Below, piece by piece: positions 32,567 through 42,404 of a stretch of 64,000 bases of DNA. How positions within the stretch are numbered: position 1 is the stretch's first letter; every line of letters starts with the position of its first letter. A model generated the notes under the pieces. That model saw nothing but the letters and a program-made list of their open reading frames with translations. It searched no databases and was not told the origin of the DNA. The stretch covers positions 186,001 through 250,000 of the forward strand of contig NZ_LFBV01000011.1 of NCBI RefSeq assembly GCF_001905345.1. The letters are read 5' to 3'. The translations under genes and the position numbers were made by a program. This DNA is from Streptomyces uncialis (lineage in GTDB: Bacteria > Actinomycetota > Actinomycetes > Streptomycetales > Streptomycetaceae).

Positions 32567-35500
32567 TCAGGTCTGCGAAGACGGGCCAGGGGTGGGTTCC
32601 TGCTGGAGGTTGAGGCGGGTGAGGACGCGGTGGGTGATGGCGGTGAGGTCGGCGGCGTTGGTGAGTTCGACGGGTGGGAGTTCGCAGGCGAAGGTGTTGC
32701 GTATGGCGGTGCTGAGTTCGGTGGCCATGAGGGAGTCGACGCCCATCTGGTCGAGGCGGCGGTTGGTGCGGATGTGGTCGGGGGTGGTTCTGAGGGTCGC
32801 GGCGAGGAGCTCGCGCAGGGCGTTCTCGACGAGGTCGGCTGCTTCTTCCGGGTCGGCGTGGGTGAGTTGTTCACGGAGGAGGGGAGTGGCCGTGTCGTCC
32901 TGCGGGGGCAGGAGTCCTGCGGTCCGGGGGGCGGTGAGGGTGCTGACGAAGCCGGCGGCGGCGGCCCAGTCCATGTGGGTGAGGGCGATGGCGGGGCTGG
33001 GCAGATATACAGGAGGTTGGGCGAGGAGCCGGTCCAGGTTCTGGAGGGCTTCGCGGGCGGTGGTGCCGGTCATTCCCCGGGCGGCCAGGGTCCCGCCGGT
33101 CTGGTCGCGGTGGACGAACCCGGCGTCGGAGATGACCCCGAACTGGATGGCGAGTACGGGTGCGCCCTCGCGTCTGCGTCTGCGGGCGAGGCTTTCCATG
33201 GCCAGGTTCGCGGCACTGTAGGCGGCCTGCATCGTGTTGCCGGTGAGTGCGGTGACGGAGCTGTAGAGGGCCAGGAAGTCCAGATCGAGTCCGCTGGTGA
33301 GCCGGTCCAGGATGAGGGCGCCGGTGAGTTTGGGCGCGAGGACCTTCGTGAGGCGCTCGTCGGTCAACTCGGTGAACGGGGCGTCGTCGAGGACCATCGC
33401 GGCGTGCACCACTCCGGCCAGTCGTCTGCCCGCGGCGGTGATACCGGTGACGATGGTGTTCATCGCCTCGTAGTCACCGGCGTCGGCGGCGTGGGCGGTG
33501 ACGCTGACGCCGCCGTGCCGCAGATCGGCGAGGAGTGCTTCCGCTTCGGGGGCGTCGGGGCCTCTGCGGCTGACGAGGGTGAGATGGCGGGCTCCCCGGC
33601 CGGCGAGGTGGCGGGCGGTGGCCGCGCCGAAGCCGCCGAGGCCGCCGGTGATGAGGTAGTCGGCGTCGGGGTCGAGGGGGGTCGGGTCGGGTGCGGTGTG
33701 TACGGGGACGGTGTCGGTGAGGTCGATGACGACTTTGCCGATGTGACGCGACCGTTCCATGGATTGGAATGCCTCGCCGATGCGGGAGGCGGGGAACACC
33801 TGGTGGGGCGGCGGGTGCGCGGTGCCGGTCCGTACGGCGTCGGCCAGGGAGCGGACGAGGGCGTCGCCGCTGGGCGAGTACTCGTTGAGCAGGGGGGCGA
33901 CGTCGACGCCGAAGAAGGTGAGGTTGTTCAGGAAGGGGGCGAGGAGGAGCGGGCTGTCGGCAAGGAAGTCCCGTTTGCCCAGTTCGATGAAGCGGCCGTG
34001 GGGTTTGAGGAGTTTGACACTACGGGCGAGAGCTTCCCCGGCGAGGGAGTTGAGGACGACGTCGACGCCTTCGCCGCCTGTGATCTCACGGATCTGATCG
34101 GCGAATTCGAGGGTGTGGGAGTCCAGGACGTGGCGGACGCCGAGGAGGCGGAGCAGGTCCCGTTTGCCGGGGGTGCCGGCGGTGGCGATGACGGTGGCGC
34201 CGACACGCTGTGCGTACTGGACGGCGAGCATTCCCACGCCGCCGGCGCCCGAGTGGACGAGCAGGGTTTCGTTCCGGCTCAGGTGGGCCAGATGGCCCAG
34301 GGCGAGCTCCACGGTGATGAAGACGCCGGGCAGGGTGACCGCTTCCGTGCTGCGCAGGGTGTCGGGTACGGGGATGAGCCGGTCGGCGCGCAGCACCGCG
34401 TGGGAGCCGAAACAGCCCACCTTGATCCCGGCGACCCTGTCCCCCACCGAAGGGGTGGTGACATCGTCGGCGACGGCTTGGACGGTTCCCGCGCAGTCCA
34501 TCCCCAGGGGACTGGTCGGATCGTCGGGGGCTCTGGGGGGTGCGGGCACCCGGCCGGTCACGGTCATGATGTCCCGGTAGTTCAGGGCTGCCGCTTCGAC
34601 GGCGATCACCACCTGGCCGGGTGGCGGTACCAGGGGCGGGACCGCCTTCCAGCGCAGTTCGTAGTGCGGTACGCAGGCGGGGACTTCGAGGGTGAACCGC
34701 TGGGAGGTCCCGTGGCTGCTGGGGCGGGTGGGGGCGGGGAGGTTCTGCACTCGGGGAACGAAGCGCCCTTCGGGGGTGAGGAGGACTTCTTCCTCCTCGG
34801 TCGGCGTGCTCAGTTCGGCGACCAGCGCGTCGACCGGGTCGGGGGATCCCTCCGGCAGGGGGAGAGAGATGCGGTGCACCGGGGTGGTCGGCAACTCGTT
34901 GGCCAGGCTTCGTGCGGCTCCCCAGAGCGCGGCGGCGACCGGTTCGCCGGGAGGGTGTTCCGGGGTGTGGGCGGTGCTGCGGGTGATGAGCCACAGACCG
35001 GTCCGGTCGGTGTCGGTGTGGTGCTGATGGACCTGGGCGAGGGTTCGCAGGGTGCCCAGTTGGCGGATGGCCTCGTCGGTGAGTGCCTGCGGATCTGTGT
35101 CCTGCTCCGTCGTCCTGTCGTGTTCGTCGCCGCCGATGAGGACGAGGGAGGTGGGTCCGGGTGAGGACCGCATCGCCTTGGTCCAGGAGCCGGGGTCGTC
35201 GGCGTCCTCGATGAGCTGTGTGCCATGGGGGAGGCCGGGGCTGTTGGGCAGGGTCTCGGCGAGTTCGCGGGCGAGAGCGGCGTTTCGGCCGTGGGCGGTG
35301 CCCGTGGCGGCGATGAGCCAGCGGGTCGTGTCCTGCGGGTCGGTCCGCTCGGGTGCCGGGTGGGCCGGTCCCGGGGCCTTGGTGTCCTGGTGCGGTACGG
35401 CGGCGGCGAGGATGAGGGAGTAGTCGCGCAGGTCCGGATCGGCGTGGTCGCCGAGCTGGACCGGGGTATCGAAACCGCTGGCTTCCAGCAGGGTGCGCCA

Positions 35501-38500
35501 TTCCTCCCAGGACAGCATGGGGCCGTCGGGACGCCGTGCGGTGTCCTCGTAGTCCCAGTAGCTGTCGAGCATGCCGAAGACGGGGGTGGCGACGTCGTGG
35601 TTGTGCGACTCGATCGCCAGGAGGTGGCCGTGGTCGGCCAGCAGACCGGAGACGTAGCGCATGGTGCGGTCCATGTCACGGGCGGTGTGCAGGGCGTTTG
35701 CGGCCAGGACGATGTCGAAGCTGCCCGGGGTGAAGCCCTGCTCCGTGGGGTCCTGGTCGAGGTCCAGGCGCAGGTAGTCGACGAAGTCGTGGGCGGCGAG
35801 GCGTTCGCGGCAGTGCGGGAAGAAGGCGGGCGAGATGTCGGTGCAGGTGAAGCGGGTGAGCTCGGGAGGCAGCACGGGCAGGACGGCGGCGGTCAGCCCG
35901 CCGGTGCCGGCTCCGACCTCCAGCACCCGCAGCGGCCGGCCCGGCGGCCAGTTCTTCAGGGACGCCCGCAGCAGATTGCGGGCCAGCCGGTACTGGTAGA
36001 CCAGGTTGGGGGTGAAGTCGTAGACCCGTGAGGCGAGGTTGTCGACGGAGAAGAGGAATTCCAGGGGGTCGATCCGGCCATGCAGGATGTCCGCGTAGTG
36101 GAGTCCGGTGACCGCGTAGGGGTACAGGGCCGCGCCGATGGAGGGGTGGGCGGTGAGTGTTTCCTGGACGATGCGTTCGAGTGCGGGTTCGGTGGCGATC
36201 CGCCAGGTGTCCTGTCCGGTAGCGCGCAGGACCCCGCGTGCCTCGGCCAGGCGGCACAGTGCGGTGAGCCAGCGGGAGTGCTTGGGGTGGACTCCGGTGG
36301 CGAGCACCGCCGGGACGCTGAGAGGTCGGTCCGCGCCGAGGATGTCGGTGAGGGCGCGGGCGATGCTGTGGGCGGCGGTGTCCACCACACCGGTGCGGAA
36401 GTGGGTCAAGTCGTGCAGGTGCTGGTCGCCGGGTCCATCCGGCCAGATGTCTGCGGCGGCCGTCTCCTGCGGGGAGGGCAGCGGGGTGGGGCGTGCCGAG
36501 GTGCCGGGCAGGGGGGCGGCGCGCAGGACTTCGGCCAGCAGGGAGGGGGCGGCCGGTTCGGCGGCGTTGAAGCGGCGCAGCCGGCAGCCGATCGCTTCCA
36601 GGGCCACGTTGCCGTCGGTGTCCGTGACGGTCAGATCCCAGGTGTGCTCGGTCCGGTCCCCGCGCCGACCCGTGACGTGTACGTGTCCGGTGGCGGGCAG
36701 GTCCGTCCACGACCGTACGGCGGCGAACCCGGAGGGCAGGTAGGGCACCACCGTGTCGCCCTCGGTGGCCAGCAGCGGCACGCCCGACTGGAGGGCGCCG
36801 TCCAGCACGCTCACGTCGGCGGTGTGCCGGCCGGACGGGGGGAAGGGAGCCGTGAAGTCGGCGAGCACCTCGGTCTCGCCGACCGCCAGTGCGGTCAGCG
36901 GCCGGAACGCCGGCCCGTAGGGCAACTGGGCACGGGCGCAGGTGGCGTAGTGCTCCTCTCGGGTCTGGCGGCGGGTGGTCCTGGCCCGGATGGCGGCCAG
37001 GTCCAGCGGAGGCGGCTGCGGCAGGGTGAGTCGCTGTACCCGGCAGTGGACCAGTTCCCGCCAGGGGCCTGAGGTTCCGTCACGGCTGGCGATGGTGCAC
37101 CGGCCGCCGGGGGCGACCGTGGTCTGGAGGCGGATGTCCATCGCGGGATCGTCGAAGGGCAGCGTGAGCCCGGCGTCGATGGACAGGTCGGTGACTTCGG
37201 CCGCCGCGTCGAGGGCATTCTCCCCGGCGGTGAGGGCGACATCGACGTAGGCGGCGGCGGGAAGCACCACGGCGCTGCCCACCTTGTGGTCGGTGAGCCA
37301 GGCGAGCGGGCCCGGCTCCAGCTGCTGGTGCCAGGCGGGGTCGAGGGTGGGCAGCCGCTCACCGAGCAGCGGATGCTTTCGGGCCGGGGCGTCCTGCTGG
37401 GCGGACTCCTCCCACCATGACGGCTCGCCGGACCAGTGCCGTTCGCGCTGCCAGGGGTAGGCGGGCAGGGGCACGGCACGGCCGCGGACCGGGAAGAAGG
37501 GAGTCCAGTCGGTGGTGGCGCCGGTGGCCAGCACCGCGGCGATCGCCGAGCGGATCAGCGGCGGGCCGGCCTGGTCGCGCAGGAGTGTGGACAGGACGGT
37601 GACTTGTTCCGGCCGTCGTACGGTGCCGGTGCGCAGATACGGGGTAAGGGCGGCGTGGGGGCCGATCTCCACCAGTACCGTGCAGCCGCCGTCCAGCAGT
37701 GTGTCCAGCGCGTCGGTGAAGCGGACGGGTTCGCGGATGTTGCGCCACCAGTACTCCGCGTCGAGGTCCGGACCGTCCACCACCCGGCCCGTCGTCGAGG
37801 AGACCATCGGGATACGGGACGGACGCCCCGGGAGGTCCTGGAGCGAATCCAGCAGCACCTCCCGCACGGGATCCATGGACGCACTGTGGAAGGCGTAGTC
37901 CAGGGGCAGTTCGCGGAAGAACACCTCCCGCGCCTCCAGTGCCCTGCCCAGTTCCGCGATCGCCGCCGTCGCGCCGGACACGGTGACGGCATCGGGCCCG
38001 TTGATCCCGGCGATCACCAGCCGTTCGCCGAACGGGATGAGCGCCTCCTGTGCGGCGGCGGGGCCGAGTCCGATCGCGGCCATCCGCCCGCTGCCCGCGG
38101 TCCTGCTCTGGGCCCGGCTGCGCTCCGCGATGACCTGGCAGGCGGCGGCCCGGCTCAGGGCGCCCGAGCAGTAGGCGGCGGCGACATCGCCGACGCTGTG
38201 GCCGGTGACTCCCGCCGGGGTGATACCGGCAGCCGCCAGCGAGGCGACGAGTCCGCCCTGCACCGCGAAGAGCAGCGGCTGAGCGACCTCGGTGCGCTCA
38301 AGTTCCGGCGCGCCGACGGGGCGGCGCAGCGCCTCCAGGACCGACCAGCCCAGCCGGGGCAGCAACTCTCCGTCGATGAGGGCGACCTCGCTCAGGAATG
38401 CTTCGTCCGCCGCCAGCAGGTCCCTGGCCATACCGGGCCACTGGGAGCCGTTGCCGCTGAAGACGAAGCCCACCGAGCTCCCGTCCCGTTCGGCGGTTCC

Positions 38501-40165
38501 CCGGGCGCTGCCCGCGACCGGCTCGTCGCCGGCGGCCAGAGCTCTCAGGCCGGCCGCCGCCCGGGCCGCGTCCGAAGCCAGGACCACCGCCCGGTGCTCC
38601 CGCCGTGTACGGCGCAGACAGCTCGTGTAGGCGATGTCGTAGAAGTCGTCCGGAACGGATTCCAGGTGATCGGCGAGCAGCCGGGCCGTCTCGTTGGCCG
38701 CTGCTTCGGTGGCGCCCGAGGTCATCACCGGCAGCTCGCCTTCCCCGCGCGTGCTGTCGGCTTCCCCGCGCCCGCTGTCGACCGGCGCGGCTACGGGCGC
38801 GGCCCGGAGAACGACATGGACGTTCGCGCCTCCGAACCCGAAGGAGTTCACCCCCAGCACTCCGTCCGGTGTGAGCGGCAGCGGGCGCGGGGAGGTGACG
38901 GGTTCGAGCCCGAGACCGGTGAAGTCGATCTCGTCGTTGAGGGGCAGCGCGTGCAGCGTGGCGGGGATCGTCTCATGGCGCAGGACGAGCATCGCCTTGA
39001 GCAGCCCGGCGACCCCGGACGCCGCCTCCAGGTGTCCCAGCGTCGACTTCACCGAGCCGATCAGCAGCGGCTGCGCTCTCCGGCTGCCCAGGGCCCGGCC
39101 CAGCGCCTGGCACTCCAGCGGGTCTCCGGCCGGGGTCCCGGTGCCGTGTGCCTCCACATAGGCGACCCGTTCCGGATCGATGCCCGCCCGCGTGTAGACG
39201 CTTTCCAGGAGTTCCTGCTGCGAGGTGGCGCTGGGAAGGGACAGGCCCGACGTCGTGCCGTCGTCGTTGACCGCACTGGCCACGATCACGGCCTCGATCC
39301 GGTCACCGTCGGCGATCGCCGCACGCAGCGCCTTCAGCACGAACACACCCACTCCCTCGCCGCGCACATACCCGTCGGCGCCCGCCGAGAAGGGATGGCA
39401 GCGTCCCGTGCGCGAGAGCATGGACGCCTTGGAGAATCCGATGAAGTCGGCCGGGTTGAGCATCACATTGACCCCGCCCGCGACTGCCAGCGTGCTGCGC
39501 CCGGTACGGATCGCCTCGCAGGCGTGGTGCACCGCGGTCAGGGTGGAGGAGCAGGCGCTGTCGACGGCGAACGAGGGGCCGTGGAAGTCGAAGACGTAGG
39601 AGATCCTGTTGGCGGTGTTGCAGGACGCCGACCCGCTCATGGCATAGGCGTTGATGGTCCTGAGCCGGCGGACCTGGAGTTCGTAGTAGTTGCGGTCGGA
39701 GACCCCGATGATCACGGCCGTGTCGCTGCCCGCCAGTGCGGCGGAGTCGAGCTGGGCGTCGTCGAAGGCCTCCACCGTGCACTCCAGCAGGAGCCGTTGC
39801 TGGGGGTCCACCCGGGATGCTTCCTTGGGGGAGATGCCGAAGTAGTCGGCGTCGAATCCGCTGATGTCGTCGAGGAACGCGCCGGTGGTGGAGTACGTCT
39901 TGCCCTCGTGCTGCGTGTCCTGGTCGAAGAACCGCTCGGGATCGAAGCGTTCGGGCGGTACCGGCGTGAGGACATCCTTGCCCGCGTTCAGGGTGCGCCA
40001 CAGGTCCTCGCGGCTGTTGATGGCTCCCGGCACGCGAAAGCCCAGCCCGACGACGGCGACCGCGTCCTGCGGTTCGGTGGAACGGGCCGGGTACTCGGCG
40101 GACATCGCCGCTTCACCACGGGTAGGGGCACCGCGGCCGTTCTGCCGGATGGAATGCGCGGCCAT
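32567..40165 (-). CDS. Single-module type I polyketide synthase, KS-AT-DH-MT-ER-KR-ACP
   Basis: 2532 residues. KS (~30-455): VDSACSSTLTAVHHA with Cys, EAHGTGTPAGDP and KSTLGHLEAASG His. AT (~560-870): GHSVGD Ser motif, later YAFH. DH (~930-1210): LTDHKVGSAVVLP and VLDGALQ. C-methyltransferase (~1330-1640): VLEVGAGTGGLT. ER (~1850-2150): HSGAGGVGMLAVQYA. KR (~2165-2410): ITGGLGGFGAAT and Tyr in AAYSAAN. ACP (~2445-2515): MGVDSLMATEL. No thioesterase. This is the layout of fungal highly reducing, iterative synthases; all key residues seem present. GAGGAG precedes the ATG. It faces the ACP-P450-KASIII operon. Confidence 0.95.
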   Translation of the reverse strand: MAAHSIRQNGRGAPTRGEAAMSAEYPARSTEPQDAVAVVGLGFRVPGAINSREDLWRTLNAGKDVLTPVPPERFDPERFFDQDTQHEGKTYSTTGAFLDDISGFDADYFGISPKEASRVDPQQRLLLECTVEAFDDAQLDSAALAGSDTAVIIGVSDRNYYELQVRRLRTINAYAMSGSASCNTANRISYVFDFHGPSFAVDSACSSTLTAVHHACEAIRTGRSTLAVAGGVNVMLNPADFIGFSKASMLSRTGRCHPFSAGADGYVRGEGVGVFVLKALRAAIADGDRIEAVIVASAVNDDGTTSGLSLPSATSQQELLESVYTRAGIDPERVAYVEAHGTGTPAGDPLECQALGRALGSRRAQPLLIGSVKSTLGHLEAASGVAGLLKAMLVLRHETIPATLHALPLNDEIDFTGLGLEPVTSPRPLPLTPDGVLGVNSFGFGGANVHVVLRAAPVAAPVDSGRGEADSTRGEGELPVMTSGATEAAANETARLLADHLESVPDDFYDIAYTSCLRRTRREHRAVVLASDAARAAAGLRALAAGDEPVAGSARGTAERDGSSVGFVFSGNGSQWPGMARDLLAADEAFLSEVALIDGELLPRLGWSVLEALRRPVGAPELERTEVAQPLLFAVQGGLVASLAAAGITPAGVTGHSVGDVAAAYCSGALSRAAACQVIAERSRAQSRTAGSGRMAAIGLGPAAAQEALIPFGERLVIAGINGPDAVTVSGATAAIAELGRALEAREVFFRELPLDYAFHSASMDPVREVLLDSLQDLPGRPSRIPMVSSTTGRVVDGPDLDAEYWWRNIREPVRFTDALDTLLDGGCTVLVEIGPHAALTPYLRTGTVRRPEQVTVLSTLLRDQAGPPLIRSAIAAVLATGATTDWTPFFPVRGRAVPLPAYPWQRERHWSGEPSWWEESAQQDAPARKHPLLGERLPTLDPAWHQQLEPGPLAWLTDHKVGSAVVLPAAAYVDVALTAGENALDAAAEVTDLSIDAGLTLPFDDPAMDIRLQTTVAPGGRCTIASRDGTSGPWRELVHCRVQRLTLPQPPPLDLAAIRARTTRRQTREEHYATCARAQLPYGPAFRPLTALAVGETEVLADFTAPFPPSGRHTADVSVLDGALQSGVPLLATEGDTVVPYLPSGFAAVRSWTDLPATGHVHVTGRRGDRTEHTWDLTVTDTDGNVALEAIGCRLRRFNAAEPAAPSLLAEVLRAAPLPGTSARPTPLPSPQETAAADIWPDGPGDQHLHDLTHFRTGVVDTAAHSIARALTDILGADRPLSVPAVLATGVHPKHSRWLTALCRLAEARGVLRATGQDTWRIATEPALERIVQETLTAHPSIGAALYPYAVTGLHYADILHGRIDPLEFLFSVDNLASRVYDFTPNLVYQYRLARNLLRASLKNWPPGRPLRVLEVGAGTGGLTAAVLPVLPPELTRFTCTDISPAFFPHCRERLAAHDFVDYLRLDLDQDPTEQGFTPGSFDIVLAANALHTARDMDRTMRYVSGLLADHGHLLAIESHNHDVATPVFGMLDSYWDYEDTARRPDGPMLSWEEWRTLLEASGFDTPVQLGDHADPDLRDYSLILAAAVPHQDTKAPGPAHPAPERTDPQDTTRWLIAATGTAHGRNAALARELAETLPNSPGLPHGTQLIEDADDPGSWTKAMRSSPGPTSLVLIGGDEHDRTTEQDTDPQALTDEAIRQLGTLRTLAQVHQHHTDTDRTGLWLITRSTAHTPEHPPGEPVAAALWGAARSLANELPTTPVHRISLPLPEGSPDPVDALVAELSTPTEEEEVLLTPEGRFVPRVQNLPAPTRPSSHGTSQRFTLEVPACVPHYELRWKAVPPLVPPPGQVVIAVEAAALNYRDIMTVTGRVPAPPRAPDDPTSPLGMDCAGTVQAVADDVTTPSVGDRVAGIKVGCFGSHAVLRADRLIPVPDTLRSTEAVTLPGVFITVELALGHLAHLSRNETLLVHSGAGGVGMLAVQYAQRVGATVIATAGTPGKRDLLRLLGVRHVLDSHTLEFADQIREITGGEGVDVVLNSLAGEALARSVKLLKPHGRFIELGKRDFLADSPLLLAPFLNNLTFFGVDVAPLLNEYSPSGDALVRSLADAVRTGTAHPPPHQVFPASRIGEAFQSMERSRHIGKVVIDLTDTVPVHTAPDPTPLDPDADYLITGGLGGFGAATARHLAGRGARHLTLVSRRGPDAPEAEALLADLRHGGVSVTAHAADAGDYEAMNTIVTGITAAGRRLAGVVHAAMVLDDAPFTELTDERLTKVLAPKLTGALILDRLTSGLDLDFLALYSSVTALTGNTMQAAYSAANLAMESLARRRRREGAPVLAIQFGVISDAGFVHRDQTGGTLAARGMTGTTAREALQNLDRLLAQPPVYLPSPAIALTHMDWAAAAGFVSTLTAPRTAGLLPPQDDTATPLLREQLTHADPEEAADLVENALRELLAATLRTTPDHIRTNRRLDQMGVDSLMATELSTAIRNTFACELPPVELTNAADLTAITHRVLTRLNLQQEPTPGPSSQT

Positions 40166-40662
40166 CGGATTCTCCTCGCAGGACAGATGTTCACCTGATG
40201 AATCAGGCCGACGACCGCGTTCGCGTCAGGTGTCCGGCGTGAATCCTGGATCGGCCGCTCCGTTGGCGGACTCGACCGGCCGGGAACCGGGCCGGTCGGG
40301 CAACCGGTGCATGAAAAGTCGACTTCGCCTCATCGCGAGGCGACGGGTCGCCATCGACGCGACCCCTGTGACCGCCTCCCCGACCCCAGTGACATACGGG
40401 ATGAAATGCCGGGAAAGTGCGTATCCATGCTTGCACGCCACCGCTACGGAAGCGACCCGCAGAGATCAGCGGAGGCGACCCCCGGAGAACAGGTGCCTGT
40501 CTCGCGGCCCCTCCCCGCTCAGCGCGAATCCCCCGGCGGACAAGCGTAGGGTCGAAAAAACCGTGCCTGTCGGCCCGACATCCCCTTGAACGTCCCGGAC
40601 ACCGCGGGACCACGTGCAGGAAGTCACCGGCCCCGCTCACGGCCTTTCCGCAGGAGAGAAGT
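40166..40662. promoter_or_regulatory. Divergent promoter region of the PKS locus
   Basis: About 500 bp between the PKS start and the ACP gene. Less GC-rich than its flanks and without a convincing gene, so it should hold promoters for both transcripts. No palindromic operator stood out. No pathway regulator is encoded nearby. Confidence 0.6.
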
Positions 40663-40956
40663 GTGTGCCGCATGAACCCCCCACCGAAGCAGAACCAGGC
40701 GGCGCTCGCGCCGCACCTCCAGGAACGTCTGCACCGGTTGCTGGACCGGGAGTTCGAATGGAACGGGACCGTCACGGAAGAGGACGACCGTCCGCTGCTC
40801 AACCTGCCGGGCGTGGACTCCCTGGGCTTGCTCAGGGCCATGACCTGCATACAGAAAGAGTTCTCGGTTGCCTTCAGCGACGAAGAACTCTTCGATCTGC
40901 GCACGGTCGGTGATCTGCGTGCCCTGCTGGCCGCCAAAGCCGGGAGCGGGCCATGA
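40663..40956 (+). CDS. Discrete acyl carrier protein
   Basis: 97 residues from GTG at 40663 (AGGAG 6 bases upstream; ATG at 40672 is the alternative). The phosphopantetheine site is GVDSLGLLRAM, preceded by an acidic linker and followed by FSVAFSDEELFDLRTVGDLR typical of the third helix. First gene of the ACP-P450-KASIII operon; the P450 start overlaps its stop (ATGA). It may carry the chain while the P450 acts, or receive it from the PKS (inference). Confidence 0.88.
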   Translation: MCRMNPPPKQNQAALAPHLQERLHRLLDREFEWNGTVTEEDDRPLLNLPGVDSLGLLRAMTCIQKEFSVAFSDEELFDLRTVGDLRALLAAKAGSGP

Positions 40957-42227
40957 CCTCCCCGGACCAGCCGACCCCGGCCGTCTGCCCCGCCCGGACA
41001 GGCGGGAACCGGCAACTGATGGACGCCGCCTTCCCCCATGAGGCGTTCCCCACCGCCCTCCGCGATCTCGCCGACACCGGACCGGTCCACCCGGTCGTCC
41101 TCCCCGGCGGCCTGCACACATGGCTCGTCACCGATCACCACGCCGCACGCGCCCTGGCAGGCGACCAACGACTGACCCTCGACATCCGCGAGATCCCCGA
41201 ACCCCCTTGCGGCCTCGGCCGCACCCGCTACCCCGAGGACGGACTGGCCGTGCGAGGGCGCCACTTGATGAACATCGACGGCGCCGACCACGACCGCCTG
41301 CGCCGGCAGGTCTCCCCCCTTCTCAGCCACGCGGCCGTCCAGCCGCAGCGGCCGATGATCGAAGCCGCAGCCGAGAACGCCTTGCGGGACCTCGCCGGCC
41401 AGGACCCCGCCGATGTGGTCGCCCACTACGCACGCCCCCTGGCCAGCGACGTCATGAGCACCCTGCTCGGCGTCCCGGCCGACCTCCGCGCACCGCTTGC
41501 CGACGTCACCGCCAGGCTCGGGGAACCCGACCCCCCGGACAGCGAACCCATGCACGCCGCCCTCCTCGAACAGTTCGACCTGGTCAGAGAGGCCATGGAA
41601 CGACGCCGCACGGACCCGGGCGACGACCTCATCACCGTGCTGCTGAAAGCCCACGGCCGAGACCGGATCACCCGCATGGAGATCCAGGCAATGATCTCGC
41701 TCCTGACCGCCGCCGGGCTGGAAACCACCGCCACGCTCATCGCCTACGGCACCGCCCTGCTGATCGAGCACCCCGACATCCGACGCACCCTGCTGACCGA
41801 CGACGACAGCGCCCAGGCAGTCGTCGAGGAACTCCTGCGTCACCACGCACCCCTGTTCACCGCAGGCTGGCGCTTCACCACAGAACCCGTTGAGGTCGGC
41901 GGCACCACCATCCCAGCAGGCGCCTTCGTGCTGCTCTCGCTCGCCGCCGCCAACAAGGACCCCGGCGTCTTCCCCCACCCCGACGACTTCCGCACGGACC
42001 GCCCCAACGCGGCCCAGCTGATGTCCTTCGGCCACGGACCCCACTACTGCCTGGGCTCGCACCTCGGCCGGCTGGAAGGACGTATCGCCCTGCGCGCCCT
42101 TTTCTGGCGCTACCCCTCCATCGCGCTCGCCACCGAACCCGACGCCCTCACCTGGCAGGGCGCCACCCTCAACCGCCGCCTCACCACCCTCCCCGTCACC
42201 CTCGGCACGGCGCGACAGCGGCCATGA
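40953..42227 (+). CDS. Cytochrome P450
   Basis: 424 residues, bacterial class I P450. I-helix oxygen-binding AGLETTATLIAYG, the ExxR motif EELLRHH, and the heme loop FGHGPHYCLGSHLGRLEGR with the Cys ligand. It overlaps the ACP gene by 4 bases and is probably a tailoring oxidase for the PKS product, possibly with an ACP-bound substrate. Redox partners are not encoded in the window. Confidence 0.95.
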   Translation: MTSPDQPTPAVCPARTGGNRQLMDAAFPHEAFPTALRDLADTGPVHPVVLPGGLHTWLVTDHHAARALAGDQRLTLDIREIPEPPCGLGRTRYPEDGLAVRGRHLMNIDGADHDRLRRQVSPLLSHAAVQPQRPMIEAAAENALRDLAGQDPADVVAHYARPLASDVMSTLLGVPADLRAPLADVTARLGEPDPPDSEPMHAALLEQFDLVREAMERRRTDPGDDLITVLLKAHGRDRITRMEIQAMISLLTAAGLETTATLIAYGTALLIEHPDIRRTLLTDDDSAQAVVEELLRHHAPLFTAGWRFTTEPVEVGGTTIPAGAFVLLSLAAANKDPGVFPHPDDFRTDRPNAAQLMSFGHGPHYCLGSHLGRLEGRIALRALFWRYPSIALATEPDALTWQGATLNRRLTTLPVTLGTARQRP

Positions 42228-42404
42228 AGACCCCGGCGCGACGGACGACACCACTGCCGCAGGCGGACCGGAACACGCCGGACCGAACCCCGCAAGCCCG
42301 GCGGTGGCAGACACACGTACCCGCAGACGCGGAAACCCACTCCCCAGCCGTTCGGCCGCCTTCCCCTCCCGCTCCTCCCCCGCCGGCCGACGGGAAGGAC
42401 GACC

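Noticed and set aside
32630..40198. Two very long plus-strand frames opposite the PKS
   Set aside because: Antisense shadows produced by codon bias of the PKS gene.
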